Below are positions 34,357 through 43,760 of a stretch of 64,000 nucleotides of DNA, one piece after another. The stretch is from JAXGYX01 sp040772065 (GTDB lineage: Bacteria; Bacillota; Clostridia; Saccharofermentanales; Fastidiosipilaceae): contig JAXGYX010000001.1 in assembly GCA_040772065.1 (NCBI GenBank), positions 558,001 to 622,000 of the forward strand. Direction: 5' to 3'. The notes beneath the pieces were generated by a model that was given only the letters and a program-made list of their open reading frames with translations, was not told the origin of the DNA and searched no databases. Within the stretch, counting starts at the first letter, position 1; the number at the start of each line of letters is the position of its first letter. The position numbers and the translations under genes are program-made.

Positions 34357-35430
34357 ATGAAGTTATTCACAGTCGGTCCGGTTGAGATGGATCCGCGAAC
34401 CAGAGAGCTAGGGAATATCGCTCTGCCATACTTTCGAACGCCTGATTTTTCAAAATTGATGTTTGAGTTGGAACGAAATATACTGGAGCTGATCGACGCG
34501 CCCTCCAACGCGCGGGCCGTGTTGTTGACGGCATCCGGGTCCGGAGCGATGGAATCCGCCGTCGTCTCGGTTTTTAATAGAAATGATAAATTACTGATAA
34601 TCAATGGTGGCACATTTGGGCGACGATTCGCCGACATCTGTGCGATCCACCGGATTCCATACACGGAGATCCACGTTCCTTTCGAGCGCGATCTGATTCT
34701 GAGCGATCTTGAACCATTTGCCGCGTCCGGTTATACCGGTCTGCTGATTCAAGGACATGAGACTTCCATAGGCAAGCAGTATGATCTGAAAATGGTCGGT
34801 GACTGGTGCGAACGTCAAGGCTTGCTGCTGGTCGCCGATTGTGTGAGCTCATTTTTGACCGACGAGTTTTCAATGAGGAAAATGAACGTCGATGTCTTTT
34901 TTACTGCCTCTCAAAAGGCGCTCGCGCTGCCTCCGGGACTTTCAATCGTCAGCTGTTCCGAGCGTGTGTTGGTCGACCGCCTGTACGCTCCGGAGCGCGT
35001 CCGCGGCCAGCTGTATTTGGATCTGCATGATGCCTTCGTCAACGCGGAACGTGGCCAAACCCCGTTCACACCCGCTCTTTCGATCATTCTCCAGTTAGAT
35101 GATAGACTGAAGCGTATCCTTGCGGCGGGAGGGGTGACGTCCGAACTGGCACTTTGTGGGAAAAATGCCGCTTATTTTCGCAAGCGGGTGGAGCGCGTGA
35201 CGCCGTTTCGCATTCCAACCTATCGCCTGTCCAACGGCTTGACTCCGTTGCTGACCGGACCGCTCGACGCTCATCGCCTGTTTCTTGATTTGATGGAGAG
35301 ATTTGGACAGGTGATCACACCGTGTGGCGGGGAATTGGCAAACAGTCTGACCCGAGTCGGACATATGGGTTATTTAAAGACGGAAGACTATGACCGACTT
35401 ATTGAATGTATAGGCCATGTCATCGTTTAG
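34357..35430 (+). CDS. Class V PLP aminotransferase (SGAT/PhnW-like)
   Basis: A 357-residue fold-type I aminotransferase of the alanine-glyoxylate/serine-pyruvate/aminoethylphosphonate group. The N-terminal FTVGPVEMDPRTRE, the cofactor-contact region LLTASGSGAMESAV, LVADCVSSF and the Schiff-base lysine in FFTASQKALALPPGLS are present. The SQKALxLPPG form resembles serine/alanine-glyoxylate enzymes at least as much as PhnW, so the substrate is open. It has AAAGGAGG before ATG 34357. The next gene, 49 bp on, is a LicC/PntC-like nucleotidyltransferase. A phosphonate or phospho-amine amino group is therefore a possible product, as inference. Confidence 0.8.
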   Translation: MKLFTVGPVEMDPRTRELGNIALPYFRTPDFSKLMFELERNILELIDAPSNARAVLLTASGSGAMESAVVSVFNRNDKLLIINGGTFGRRFADICAIHRIPYTEIHVPFERDLILSDLEPFAASGYTGLLIQGHETSIGKQYDLKMVGDWCERQGLLLVADCVSSFLTDEFSMRKMNVDVFFTASQKALALPPGLSIVSCSERVLVDRLYAPERVRGQLYLDLHDAFVNAERGQTPFTPALSIILQLDDRLKRILAAGGVTSELALCGKNAAYFRKRVERVTPFRIPTYRLSNGLTPLLTGPLDAHRLFLDLMERFGQVITPCGGELANSLTRVGHMGYLKTEDYDRLIECIGHVIV

Positions 35431-35479
35431 TCGATGATTTGTCTTCTCGTAAATGATTTGGAAAGTATTCAGGTGAAAA

Positions 35480-36202
35480 ATGAAAGCGATTTTAATGGCT
35501 GCCGGCAGAGGAAGCAGAATCAGCCGCTATATTGGTGAGAATCCGAAATGCACATTGGATATCGGTGGTGTGCCACTGATCCGCAATACCGTCGAGATGC
35601 TTCTCGAGAATCAGATAGAAGTCATCATGGTGGTTGGTTATCGGTACCGGGTGATTCAACGGGTGCTGGACGGATTGCCGGTCAAGTACCATGTCAATCC
35701 GTTTTATGATGTGACGAATTCGATCGCCTCGCTGTGGTTCGCGCAAGAAGAACTGAATGGATCGGATATCATTTTGGGCAACGCCGATGTCTATTGGGAT
35801 CAAACGATCCTGCGGGTATTGCTTGACGACCCGCGTGATCCGCTGATGCTGGCCGACTCGTCCCGGCAGGAAGAGGGCGACTATCTTTTTAAGTATAAAG
35901 ATGGATTGCTGGAAAAACATGGCAAGGACCTGACACCGCCGGATATCACCGGTGAATATGTCGGCATAGCCAGACTCAAACAAGAATTTTTGCCCGCGTT
36001 CACCCGGCGGATGTCCGAGATGATCGACACACAACAACACGACGTCTGGTGGGAGAATGTGTTATATTCGTACATTGGCGAAAAGGATGTCCATGTGAAG
36101 GATATCAAAGGCCTGTTTTGGGCGGAAGTGGATTATATTGAAGATTATCACAGGATTTTGGAGCAGCGCGGTGTGCCGTTCGGCACCGACGCGAGGAGGT
36201 GA
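35480..36202 (+). CDS. Nucleotidyltransferase, LicC/PntC-like (probable CTP-dependent)
   Basis: A 240-residue single-domain sugar-phosphate/choline-phosphate type nucleotidyltransferase. It has LMAAGRGSRISRYIGENPK (nucleotide-binding Gly-rich loop and the PK lysine), the metal-binding ILGNADVYWD, and a second acidic site WAEVDYIEDYHRI. The short length and lack of a C-terminal beta-helix fit enzymes that activate phosphocholine, phosphoethanolamine or 2-aminoethylphosphonate better than sugar-1-phosphate enzymes, but I cannot fix the substrate. It lies between the aminotransferase and the LCP ligase. Confidence 0.78.
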   Translation: MKAILMAAGRGSRISRYIGENPKCTLDIGGVPLIRNTVEMLLENQIEVIMVVGYRYRVIQRVLDGLPVKYHVNPFYDVTNSIASLWFAQEELNGSDIILGNADVYWDQTILRVLLDDPRDPLMLADSSRQEEGDYLFKYKDGLLEKHGKDLTPPDITGEYVGIARLKQEFLPAFTRRMSEMIDTQQHDVWWENVLYSYIGEKDVHVKDIKGLFWAEVDYIEDYHRILEQRGVPFGTDARR

Positions 36203-36204
36203 CC

Positions 36205-37269
36205 ATGGCTTCATATGATTATGTATCCGAGTCGAGGGTGAGCAAGTTTTTTCTAAGGTTGTTCCTGGCGGTCTTGGGTCTGGCTGTGGGGCTGTTCGCC
36301 TATGCGTTCGCCTGGCTCAGCAAAACGAATTATTCCAATGTCAGCATTGTGGATCAATTGTCTGGCATGTCGGTCAGTTCGGAATATTCCGATATCAATC
36401 AAATGAGCTCGGGGGGACGCATTCCGGTCTACGTCAATGACAATTTTCCGATTAAAAGAGTCGCGAAGATCGACAACCGCGTCGATAACTTTTTGATCAT
36501 AGGCGTGGACTCACGTGGTGAACAGACCGCGCGCACCGACACCATGATGGTGATGAGTGTGGATAAAAGACACGGCGCGATTAAGCTGACATCGCTGATG
36601 CGCGACATAGAGGTGGATCTGCCCGGACGTGAAGGCGCTCAGGACAAGTTGAACGCCGCTTATTCATGGGGTGGGATCGGGCTGTTGATCAACACGATCA
36701 ACGAGAATTTCAACCTGGACATCCAACGATTCATGATGGTCGACTTCTGGAGCTCGACAAAAATCGTCGACGACATGGGCGGCATCACAATCAATGTCTC
36801 CGAAGCCGAGGTTGGGGCAACCAACAATATTCTGGGAGAAATGAATATCTTGCTGGATCATCCCACGGGATCGGGGATGCTGACCTCCGCCGGTGAACAG
36901 ACGTTGGATGGCACCCAGGCCGTTGCCTGGGCCCGTATCCGCTCGATCGACTCGGATCATGTCCGCACCGGTCGCCAACGACAGGTCGTGACTGCGATGT
37001 TCGAGAAGTTTTCCTACCTCAGTCTACCCAAAAAATTATCGACGGTGACCACCATTTTGGAAGATATGGAAACCAATATGACTCAACTTGACATCATGGG
37101 AATGGGCTTTAGCGCACTTGGTCCGATGAACAATACAATGGAATATAATGTTCCCAAGGACGAATCCATGTATACGACCAATACAAGTAATTGGAACATC
37201 ATATTGAACTGGGAAGCGCAAAACGCGGATTTGCATCGTTTTATTTTTGAAGAGGCGCCCGAAAAATAA
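36205..37269 (+). CDS. LytR-CpsA-Psr (LCP) family glycopolymer ligase
   Basis: A 354-residue protein with one N-terminal membrane helix (about 15-37) and an extracellular LCP domain (about 95-245) showing NFLIIGVDSRG, RTDTMMVMSVD, TSLMRDIEVDLPG, DKLNAAYSWGG and VDDMGGITINV. LCP enzymes move lipid-linked glycopolymers onto peptidoglycan. GAGGAGG ends 5 nt before ATG 36205; the in-frame GTG at 36199 overlaps it. It starts immediately after the nucleotidyltransferase stop, consistent with one operon making and attaching a surface polymer. Confidence 0.9.
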   Translation: MASYDYVSESRVSKFFLRLFLAVLGLAVGLFAYAFAWLSKTNYSNVSIVDQLSGMSVSSEYSDINQMSSGGRIPVYVNDNFPIKRVAKIDNRVDNFLIIGVDSRGEQTARTDTMMVMSVDKRHGAIKLTSLMRDIEVDLPGREGAQDKLNAAYSWGGIGLLINTINENFNLDIQRFMMVDFWSSTKIVDDMGGITINVSEAEVGATNNILGEMNILLDHPTGSGMLTSAGEQTLDGTQAVAWARIRSIDSDHVRTGRQRQVVTAMFEKFSYLSLPKKLSTVTTILEDMETNMTQLDIMGMGFSALGPMNNTMEYNVPKDESMYTTNTSNWNIILNWEAQNADLHRFIFEEAPEK

Positions 37270-37296
37270 GGTGCAAAGGAGATTATTGGTCTTTTT

Positions 37297-39627
37297 ATGA
37301 GATATCGTTCGGTTGTCATGACGAATCTTGGCCGTGTCCGAAGGAGCAATGAGGATAATTTCTATTTCAATGGAAAATTCCACGATGTAGATGAGGATCT
37401 CAGTGATTACACCGCGACCATGAATGAAAAAACCGACGCGGCTTTGTTCGCGATCTGTGACGGAATGGGTGGAGAGTCGTTTGGTGACCAGGCCGCCTAC
37501 GTCGCTGTGTCCGGATTGCCGGAAATCGAGCGAATACTCAGGGAGCGCCCGCAGGTCCGTTTGAGTGAAATGGCCAACCCATATTTGATACACACGAACG
37601 ACATCCTATGCCAGCAAATGCGGCTGAACGATGGTTTGCGAATGGGGACGACTTTTTCCGCCTTGCTGTTGCGCGAGGACACCGCGCAGACCGTGAACCT
37701 CGGTGACAGCCGGATCTATCTCGTCCGCTCGGGTCGGCTGTATCAACTGACCAGAGATCACACACACGCCCAAAGACTGATCGATTTGGGTATCATCACT
37801 CAAGAAGAGGGCGCGACCCACCCTGAACGCCATCGGCTGATTCAGCATCTGGGGCTCTTTCCGGAAGAACGTCACCTGACGCCTTCTTATTCTTCACAAT
37901 TCTGGCTGCAAAAAGATGATATTCTATTGCTGACAAGTGACGGCATCACCGATATGGTGGAAGCAGACTTGCTGACCAAACTGATCGATTTGGACTTGTC
38001 CCTGCGCAGGCAGGCGAAAGTCATCATGGACGCGGCTTTGGAAAGCGGAGGAAAAGATAACGCCACACTCATTTTGATTCGAATCGATGAGGTTAGCCCA
38101 CGCGACACCAGAGGAATCAGAGAGACCTCAAAAATTGTCATCACGCCTCCACAATCACCTTTGAACCCTGAGATGACTGACGATACCAAACCAATTCCGG
38201 TGCTTCCGCATTATATCTATTCTTCCAACCTGAAAAAAGACGGACGAGACCGGAATCTTGCGCAAACTTCAGCCGATGTGGAGGAGGCACGTACAAATCA
38301 GAAAATTGAAACGGGACGGATGAGGCCGCGCGAAGCGGATGCTGAGACTTCGTCCGTCGATGAATGGCGAACGGGAGATTCGCAAGCGAACGAAAGCGGT
38401 CCGGACATAAATCAAATAGTTCCGGGCTTATTTTCGGAAGACATGATCGACTTGACCGAAGGCACTCCGGAAGCTGACAAAAGTATCGCAGTGCGGATCA
38501 AACGGCAAAGCGAGCCACCGGTTATCGTGCGTCACACCGACCACGTGACTCCGCGCTCAGCGGACTCGGCAAGGTCGCCGGCTCAACTTGATTCGGATGA
38601 GCCCGGACCCCCGCCCGATCCGGCGGGAGAAGAGACAAAAGCCGGTGAGCCCGAAACAAAGGATCGACAGCCGGCATATTCAATTAAAAGGGTGACACTG
38701 CGCAACGAGGCGATTATCCGGGAACGAACAACGGTTGTGAATACCGCGACCCTTCATAAAGCGCGGGACATGGTGAGAAAAGCTGATCAGCCGAAGATGT
38801 TTGGCAAAAAAACCGACCGCCTGGCGGACGAGAACGAGGTAAGCGAAATGAAAAAAACAAATGAAGGGCCGACACCATTCATGCAGGAACCACAGCGCCC
38901 GATCCAACGATCAGATGTGCGACGTCCGATAAAGACTGATAAAAACGGATTGACACCCGAAGATCTCGAGCGGTTTCAGCAGGCGAGGGAGGCCGCCAGA
39001 CTGCGCCAGGTGGAACAGGAGGCGGGAGAGGCCCGTTATATGGACGCCCCTGTGCTCCCCGGCCACGCCAACAGAGCGCCTTCGTACGCGCAATCGCCGG
39101 ATGAAAGGCCGATGCTCAATGGCGATCCGGCGCAGACGCGGCAGATGTCAGCCGTGCGAAAAAAAACTGCCGGACATGACAAACGGCGTGCATCCGATAA
39201 AAGTGCCGGACAGACTCGCCGTCGCGCCGCGCAGCCGACACGCGCCGAGCGCAAGAAGCGTGTTTCGACTGAGGGTCAGAGGCCGGATCGGCAAGATCCG
39301 AATCGTCCAGTGTCCCAAAACTCATCCGTGCGCGGAGCTGGTGTGACAAGTGGCGCCGATCGAATTCAACATTATGATCCACGGCGTCCGGATGCGCGAC
39401 CGACTTCAAAAGAGGATTTGGCGAGACGTCAACTGCAGCACAATGTGGGAAGAGAAGCGCCGATCGTGGCCAGAAGGAGCGCGCCCGAGCCACTTACCGA
39501 TGAGCGCGGTAGACGGAAAAGACGGAAAATGGGCGGCTTCTGGCGCAATTTGATCTTTTTTATCATATTCGTCGCCATTGGATTTTTAATCGGTTGGATT
39601 TTGCTCAATATCGGAAAATATTTCTGA
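37297..39627 (+). CDS. PP2C-type phosphatase with about 480-residue linker and C-terminal membrane helix
   Basis: A 776-residue protein. Residues 1-260 are a PP2C Ser/Thr phosphatase with metal-binding motifs RRSNEDNFY, FAICDGMGGES, NLGDSRIYLV, LLLTSDGITDMV and GKDNATLILI. Residues 265-745 are a polar, probably disordered linker rich in Arg, Asp, Glu, Pro and Ser, basic toward its end. A single membrane helix at about 750-772 ends the protein, so the phosphatase is tethered on the cytoplasmic side. The usual partner, a PASTA Ser/Thr kinase, is not in the window. AAGGAG lies about 15 nt before the ATG, farther than usual. It sits within the glycan locus. Confidence 0.88.
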   Translation: MRYRSVVMTNLGRVRRSNEDNFYFNGKFHDVDEDLSDYTATMNEKTDAALFAICDGMGGESFGDQAAYVAVSGLPEIERILRERPQVRLSEMANPYLIHTNDILCQQMRLNDGLRMGTTFSALLLREDTAQTVNLGDSRIYLVRSGRLYQLTRDHTHAQRLIDLGIITQEEGATHPERHRLIQHLGLFPEERHLTPSYSSQFWLQKDDILLLTSDGITDMVEADLLTKLIDLDLSLRRQAKVIMDAALESGGKDNATLILIRIDEVSPRDTRGIRETSKIVITPPQSPLNPEMTDDTKPIPVLPHYIYSSNLKKDGRDRNLAQTSADVEEARTNQKIETGRMRPREADAETSSVDEWRTGDSQANESGPDINQIVPGLFSEDMIDLTEGTPEADKSIAVRIKRQSEPPVIVRHTDHVTPRSADSARSPAQLDSDEPGPPPDPAGEETKAGEPETKDRQPAYSIKRVTLRNEAIIRERTTVVNTATLHKARDMVRKADQPKMFGKKTDRLADENEVSEMKKTNEGPTPFMQEPQRPIQRSDVRRPIKTDKNGLTPEDLERFQQAREAARLRQVEQEAGEARYMDAPVLPGHANRAPSYAQSPDERPMLNGDPAQTRQMSAVRKKTAGHDKRRASDKSAGQTRRRAAQPTRAERKKRVSTEGQRPDRQDPNRPVSQNSSVRGAGVTSGADRIQHYDPRRPDARPTSKEDLARRQLQHNVGREAPIVARRSAPEPLTDERGRRKRRKMGGFWRNLIFFIIFVAIGFLIGWILLNIGKYF

Positions 39628-39669
39628 TGATATCATGCGATTTTTAAGGAAAGAGAGCTTGATCACACA

Positions 39670-40875
39670 ATGAATATTTCATTTTCACCTCCGGATATCA
39701 CCGAACTCGAGATCGAGGCCGTCGCGGATGCCATGCGATCCGGTTGGATCACAACCGGCCCCAGAACAAAAGAACTGGAAATAAGGTTGGCCGGCTATTT
39801 TGGTGTGCCTCGGACGGTCTGCCTAAACTCGCAGACCATCTGCGCGGAGATGACGCTGCGGGTGCTGGGCATCGGGCCGGGCGATGAGGTCATTGTTCCC
39901 GCCTACACCTATACCGCTTCCGCCAGCATCATCAAGCATGTCGGCGCCAGGATCATCATGGTGGACTCGCAAAAAGATACATACGAGATGGATTATGACC
40001 TTTTGGAGGCGGCGATCACACCTCGAACCAAGGCGATCATACCGGTCGACCTTGGTGGAGTGGTGTGCGATTATGACCGGATGTTTGACATTGTCGAGTC
40101 CAAACGATCCTTGTTTCAACCCGGCAATTCGCTGCAGCGAGCGTTTGGGCGAGTGATGATCGTTGCCGACACGGCGCACGCACTGGGTGCCTCGCGTGGC
40201 GATCTTCAGGCCGGGGCGATCGCGGATTTCAGCAATTTTTCTTTTCACGCGGTGAAAAACCTGACCACGGCCGAGGGTGGTTGCGTCGCCTGGAAAGAAA
40301 ACCCGAATATAGACGATGACGAACTTTATAAAAAATATATGTTGTACTCATTGCACGGGCAGTCAAAGGACGCGCTCGCGAAAACTAAGATGGGTGATTG
40401 GGAATACGACATCGTGATTCCGGGATATAAAGGGAACATGACGGATATAATGGCGGCCATCGGATTGGCTCAGCTTGAGCGATACCCCGAATTGTTGGAC
40501 CGTCGAGCGGAGATCGTCAGGCGATACGATGAGGGTTTCGCCGATTTGCCACTGTATTCAAGGCCGCATCAGACCGCTGACTATTCAGGCAGCCGCCATT
40601 TGTACATGATTCATTTACAAGGCCTCGACGAAACGGCGCGCAATGAATTCATAATAAAAATGGGTGAGCTTGGAGTCGCCTGCAACGTCCATTATAAGCC
40701 GCTGCCCATGTTCAGCGCATATAAAAACATGGGATTCGATATGGCGGATTATCCCAACGCGTTTCAGCTTTATAAGAATGAGGTGACTTTGCCGCTGCAC
40801 ACGCTGCTGACCGACGAACAGGTCGAGTATGTGATCTCCTCTGTCCGCAAGGTGCTGGAGGAGATGAATCGATGA
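39670..40875 (+). CDS. DegT/DnrJ/EryC1/StrS-family sugar aminotransferase
   Basis: A 401-residue PLP enzyme that transaminates keto-sugar nucleotides. The catalytic lysine is K196 in FSFHAVKNLTTAEGGC, with D167 in VADTAHALGA. The start SFSPPDITELEIEAVADAM and GSRHLYMIHL are typical. Together with the phosphoglycosyl transferase that overlaps its stop by 4 bp, it resembles the PglE-PglC pairing that makes and transfers amino-deoxy sugars (for example bacillosamine type). The exact sugar is unknown. Confidence 0.9.
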   Translation: MNISFSPPDITELEIEAVADAMRSGWITTGPRTKELEIRLAGYFGVPRTVCLNSQTICAEMTLRVLGIGPGDEVIVPAYTYTASASIIKHVGARIIMVDSQKDTYEMDYDLLEAAITPRTKAIIPVDLGGVVCDYDRMFDIVESKRSLFQPGNSLQRAFGRVMIVADTAHALGASRGDLQAGAIADFSNFSFHAVKNLTTAEGGCVAWKENPNIDDDELYKKYMLYSLHGQSKDALAKTKMGDWEYDIVIPGYKGNMTDIMAAIGLAQLERYPELLDRRAEIVRRYDEGFADLPLYSRPHQTADYSGSRHLYMIHLQGLDETARNEFIIKMGELGVACNVHYKPLPMFSAYKNMGFDMADYPNAFQLYKNEVTLPLHTLLTDEQVEYVISSVRKVLEEMNR

Positions 40876-41552
40876 GGCGTTGGTCGGACTTACCGGATGA
40901 AATGCGTGTGGACGCGGTTCGCCCGTATTATGAAATTTTGCGTGCCCGAACAGCTTCCCTGGTGGTCAAGCGCGTGTTGGATATTGTGCTCGCACTCCTG
41001 CTTATCATGTTGTTGTCTCCGTTGCTCTTGTTGACGGCGATCGCGGTCTTTATCGATGACCCCGGCCCGATCTTTTATCGCCAGGAACGAGTGACACGCT
41101 ACAATCAGTCTTTTCGCATCTTTAAATTTCGCACCATGGTGAAGAACGCGGATCAAATGGGGAGTTTGGTGACAACGGTGAACGATCCAAGGATCAGTCG
41201 GGTTGGCAAGGTGATCCGGCGCGTGCGGTTGGATGAACTGCCGCAACTGTTCAATATCTTGGCGGGCAGCATGACGTTTGTCGGCACCAGACCGGAGGTT
41301 CGCCGCTATGTCGAAGCCTATACTCCGGAGATGTATGCGACTTTGTTGTTGCCGGCGGGCGTGACTTCCGACACCAGCATCCTATACAAGGACGAGGCGG
41401 AGTTGCTCGAAAAAGCGGAGGATGTGGACGTTTGCTATATCAATGAGGTGTTGCCACAAAAAATGGTGATCAACCTGAGCTCGCTTAAGAACTTTTCATT
41501 GTGGCGGGATACCGTGGTTTTATTCAAGACCGTCGCTCACGTTTTGCGCTGA
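40872..41552 (+). CDS. Monotopic phosphoglycosyl transferase (initiating sugar transferase)
   Basis: A 226-residue enzyme of the PglC/WcaJ catalytic-domain family, which moves a sugar phosphate from UDP-sugar to undecaprenyl phosphate and so starts glycan assembly. It has a re-entrant N-terminal hydrophobic segment (about 34-60), then PIFYRQERV, FKFRTMVKNAD, the catalytic Asp-Glu dyad in RLDELPQLFN, and FVGTRPEVRRYV. It overlaps the DegT gene by 4 bp. Confidence 0.92.
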   Translation: MRRWSDLPDEMRVDAVRPYYEILRARTASLVVKRVLDIVLALLLIMLLSPLLLLTAIAVFIDDPGPIFYRQERVTRYNQSFRIFKFRTMVKNADQMGSLVTTVNDPRISRVGKVIRRVRLDELPQLFNILAGSMTFVGTRPEVRRYVEAYTPEMYATLLLPAGVTSDTSILYKDEAELLEKAEDVDVCYINEVLPQKMVINLSSLKNFSLWRDTVVLFKTVAHVLR

Positions 41553-41637
41553 GGATTCGCCCACCGCCGGCGGTGGTGAATTGCTGATTTATGTTATTTG
41601 ATCATTGTTTGAGAAAGATCGTTTGGTTGAGGAATAA

Positions 41638-42387
41638 ATGGAAAAATTAGTATCGATTATCATGCCGACTTATAACTGTGGACAATTCATCGAAGAGAGC
41701 ATTCGCAGCTGCCGGGATCAGACCCGGAAAAATTGGGAATTGATTGTGATGGACGATTGCTCGACTGATGACACCAAGGAGCGCGTCGAGCGGATCGCCG
41801 CGCAAGATCCCCGTGTGAAGTATCACACGCTCGCGCAAAACTCGGGCGCCGCGGTGGCTCGCACCGAGGCCATGCGCATCGCGACCGGCGGATACATCGC
41901 CTTTTTGGACAGCGATGATCTCTGGTCGCCTGAAAAACTGAGCAAGCAGATTCACTTCATGGAGTCGAATGGCTATCATTTTTCCTGCACCGATTATGAG
42001 CAGATTGACGAACAGGGCAAATCCACCGGCAAAGTGATTCGCTGTAAAGCCAAGGCGAATTATAATCGGGTGTTGCTGAGTTGTCCGGTTGGCAACTCCA
42101 GTGTCATATACGATGTTGACGCTTTGGGGAAATTCGAGGTGCCGAACATTCGCAAGCGCAATGACGATGCGCTATGGTTGCAGATCTTAAAAAAAGAGGA
42201 GTATATCCACGGATTGAACGAGACGCTCATGCGATATCGCATCCGTGGCGAGTCACTTTCACGCAACAAGCTCAGTCTGGTGAAATATCACTGGAAACTA
42301 TATCGCGAGATCGAACGGCTATCGATACCCCGTTCGGTGTTTCATGTTGTCTATTGGGGCGCTTTGAAGCTGTTTCGAATCAAATAG
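41638..42387 (+). CDS. GT2-family glycosyltransferase
   Basis: A 249-residue GT-A fold glycosyltransferase. The N-terminal SIIMPTYNCGQFIEESI, MDDCSTDDT and NSGAAVARTEA are typical; the metal-binding DxD is in FLDSDDLWSPEKL. A WLQILKK segment follows, as in teichoic-acid or capsule transferases. It probably adds the next sugar after the phosphoglycosyl transferase. It is the last gene of the rightward glycan locus and converges with the PRPP synthetase pair. Flippase and polymerase genes are not seen here. Confidence 0.9.
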   Translation: MEKLVSIIMPTYNCGQFIEESIRSCRDQTRKNWELIVMDDCSTDDTKERVERIAAQDPRVKYHTLAQNSGAAVARTEAMRIATGGYIAFLDSDDLWSPEKLSKQIHFMESNGYHFSCTDYEQIDEQGKSTGKVIRCKAKANYNRVLLSCPVGNSSVIYDVDALGKFEVPNIRKRNDDALWLQILKKEEYIHGLNETLMRYRIRGESLSRNKLSLVKYHWKLYREIERLSIPRSVFHVVYWGALKLFRIK

Positions 42388-42434
42388 GGTGAAGCGCTCG
42401 ATTATCTGATACCGGAAGGCCCGGCCGGCGCTGA

Positions 42435-43721
42435 TCAGTCGATCGGCGCTGATCGGGCTTTTGTCCGGTCTTCAAGACTCATAAAATCTAAGTTGTGCAT
42501 GTGCTTATGTAACAGCGAGCGGATCTTGCCACTTTGATTGATCAGTCCCGCGATCGAGGTGTCATGGTTCATGGCGTCGATCAACAGAGCGGTGTATTTT
42601 GTCATGTCAACACTGGTGAACCAGGGAGCGCTGTCTAATTCAGGTGTGTGATAATTTAAGTTTGTGCAAAAGATCTGGTCGAAAATTCCCTCCTCATACG
42701 CCTTGTTGAACTCAGCGATGCCGTTGACAAACAAGCCGAAGGTGACGATACCGAATATGCGTGAACTCTTTTGTTTTTTCAGCTTGCGCGCAGTTTCAAG
42801 AAAGGTGCTGCCGGTGATGATCATGTCGTCAATCACAAGCAGGTCACGGTCTTGTGGCGAATCGCCGAGAAAGTGGTAGTCGAGAATTGGGTTTTGTCCT
42901 TTGACTTGCAAGGAGAAATCACGTTGGCGGTAAAATGTGGCCAGCGGAATCTCCAATATCGAAGAGTAAAAGATCGCCCGTTTCATGCCGCGCTCGTCGG
43001 TGCTGACCGCCATTGCGCTGTTTGGGCGCCCGGACAAGATGATATCCGGATATTTGGCCAGCAGAGTCTTGATCATTTGGTAGGTGACCGGCAGTCCTTC
43101 GACGCTTTTGCGCGGCAGCGCGTTTTCAATTCGGGGATCGTGCGGATCGAATGTGATGATGTTCTCGACACCCAGGGCGTCCAATTCTTTTAGCATGTAG
43201 GCACAGTCCAGGGATTCACGGGCCTTGCGGATGCTCTGACGGCTTTCGTACAAATAAGGCATGATCACATTCAACCGCCGCCCTTTTCCGCTGGCGGCGA
43301 GGATGATGCGGATCAAATCTTGAAAGTGGTCGTCGGCGCTCATCGGCTCCATATTGCCATACTGATTGTATTGAATTGAAAAATTGAGAAAGTCGGTGAT
43401 CACATAGATATCATGGCCGCGCACGGTGCTGGCCAAGGTCGCCTTGCCTTCGCCGGAAGCGAAGCGCACACAATTGGCTTCTATTATAAATGAATTGCGC
43501 ATGAATCCGGGGAACTTGGTCAGCCATTCCGGATCGTCCTCCAAATAACGCAGCCTGCGGTTATAAAGATGGCGATTGATCTGTTCGACCAGCTTTTGAC
43601 TTCCCGGCGTGGCGATCAGCGCGACCGGTCCGTAGGTCCCCATCGGGTTGGTGCCCTCCTGGTCATAAACGGAATAGTTTTGGCTGATATAGTCTATATG
43701 TTTAAAAGTATCGGAAACCAT
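42435..43721 (-). CDS. PRPP synthetase-like protein, catalytic motifs altered
   Basis: A 428-residue long ribose-phosphate pyrophosphokinase paralogue, about 110 residues longer than housekeeping Prs. The region corresponding to the Prs core is recognisable (PYLYESRQSIRKARESLDCA, FDPHDPRIENALP with H194), and the PRPP loop LLVIDDMIITGSTF (295-308) is intact. Two active-site motifs differ from the family and from its neighbour: STDERG (240-245) replaces SPDxG, and RQR (265-267) replaces KRR, removing the catalytic lysine. It is second in a leftward pair, 39 bp after its paralogue, with GGAGGG before ATG. It may be a regulatory subunit, similar in idea to eukaryotic PRPP-synthetase-associated proteins; this is inference. 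Confidence 0.82.
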   Translation of the reverse strand: MVSDTFKHIDYISQNYSVYDQEGTNPMGTYGPVALIATPGSQKLVEQINRHLYNRRLRYLEDDPEWLTKFPGFMRNSFIIEANCVRFASGEGKATLASTVRGHDIYVITDFLNFSIQYNQYGNMEPMSADDHFQDLIRIILAASGKGRRLNVIMPYLYESRQSIRKARESLDCAYMLKELDALGVENIITFDPHDPRIENALPRKSVEGLPVTYQMIKTLLAKYPDIILSGRPNSAMAVSTDERGMKRAIFYSSILEIPLATFYRQRDFSLQVKGQNPILDYHFLGDSPQDRDLLVIDDMIITGSTFLETARKLKKQKSSRIFGIVTFGLFVNGIAEFNKAYEEGIFDQIFCTNLNYHTPELDSAPWFTSVDMTKYTALLIDAMNHDTSIAGLINQSGKIRSLLHKHMHNLDFMSLEDRTKARSAPID

Positions 43722-43760
43722 ATTCCCTCCGTGGAAAAGTATTGACCGCGATTTGGTCGT

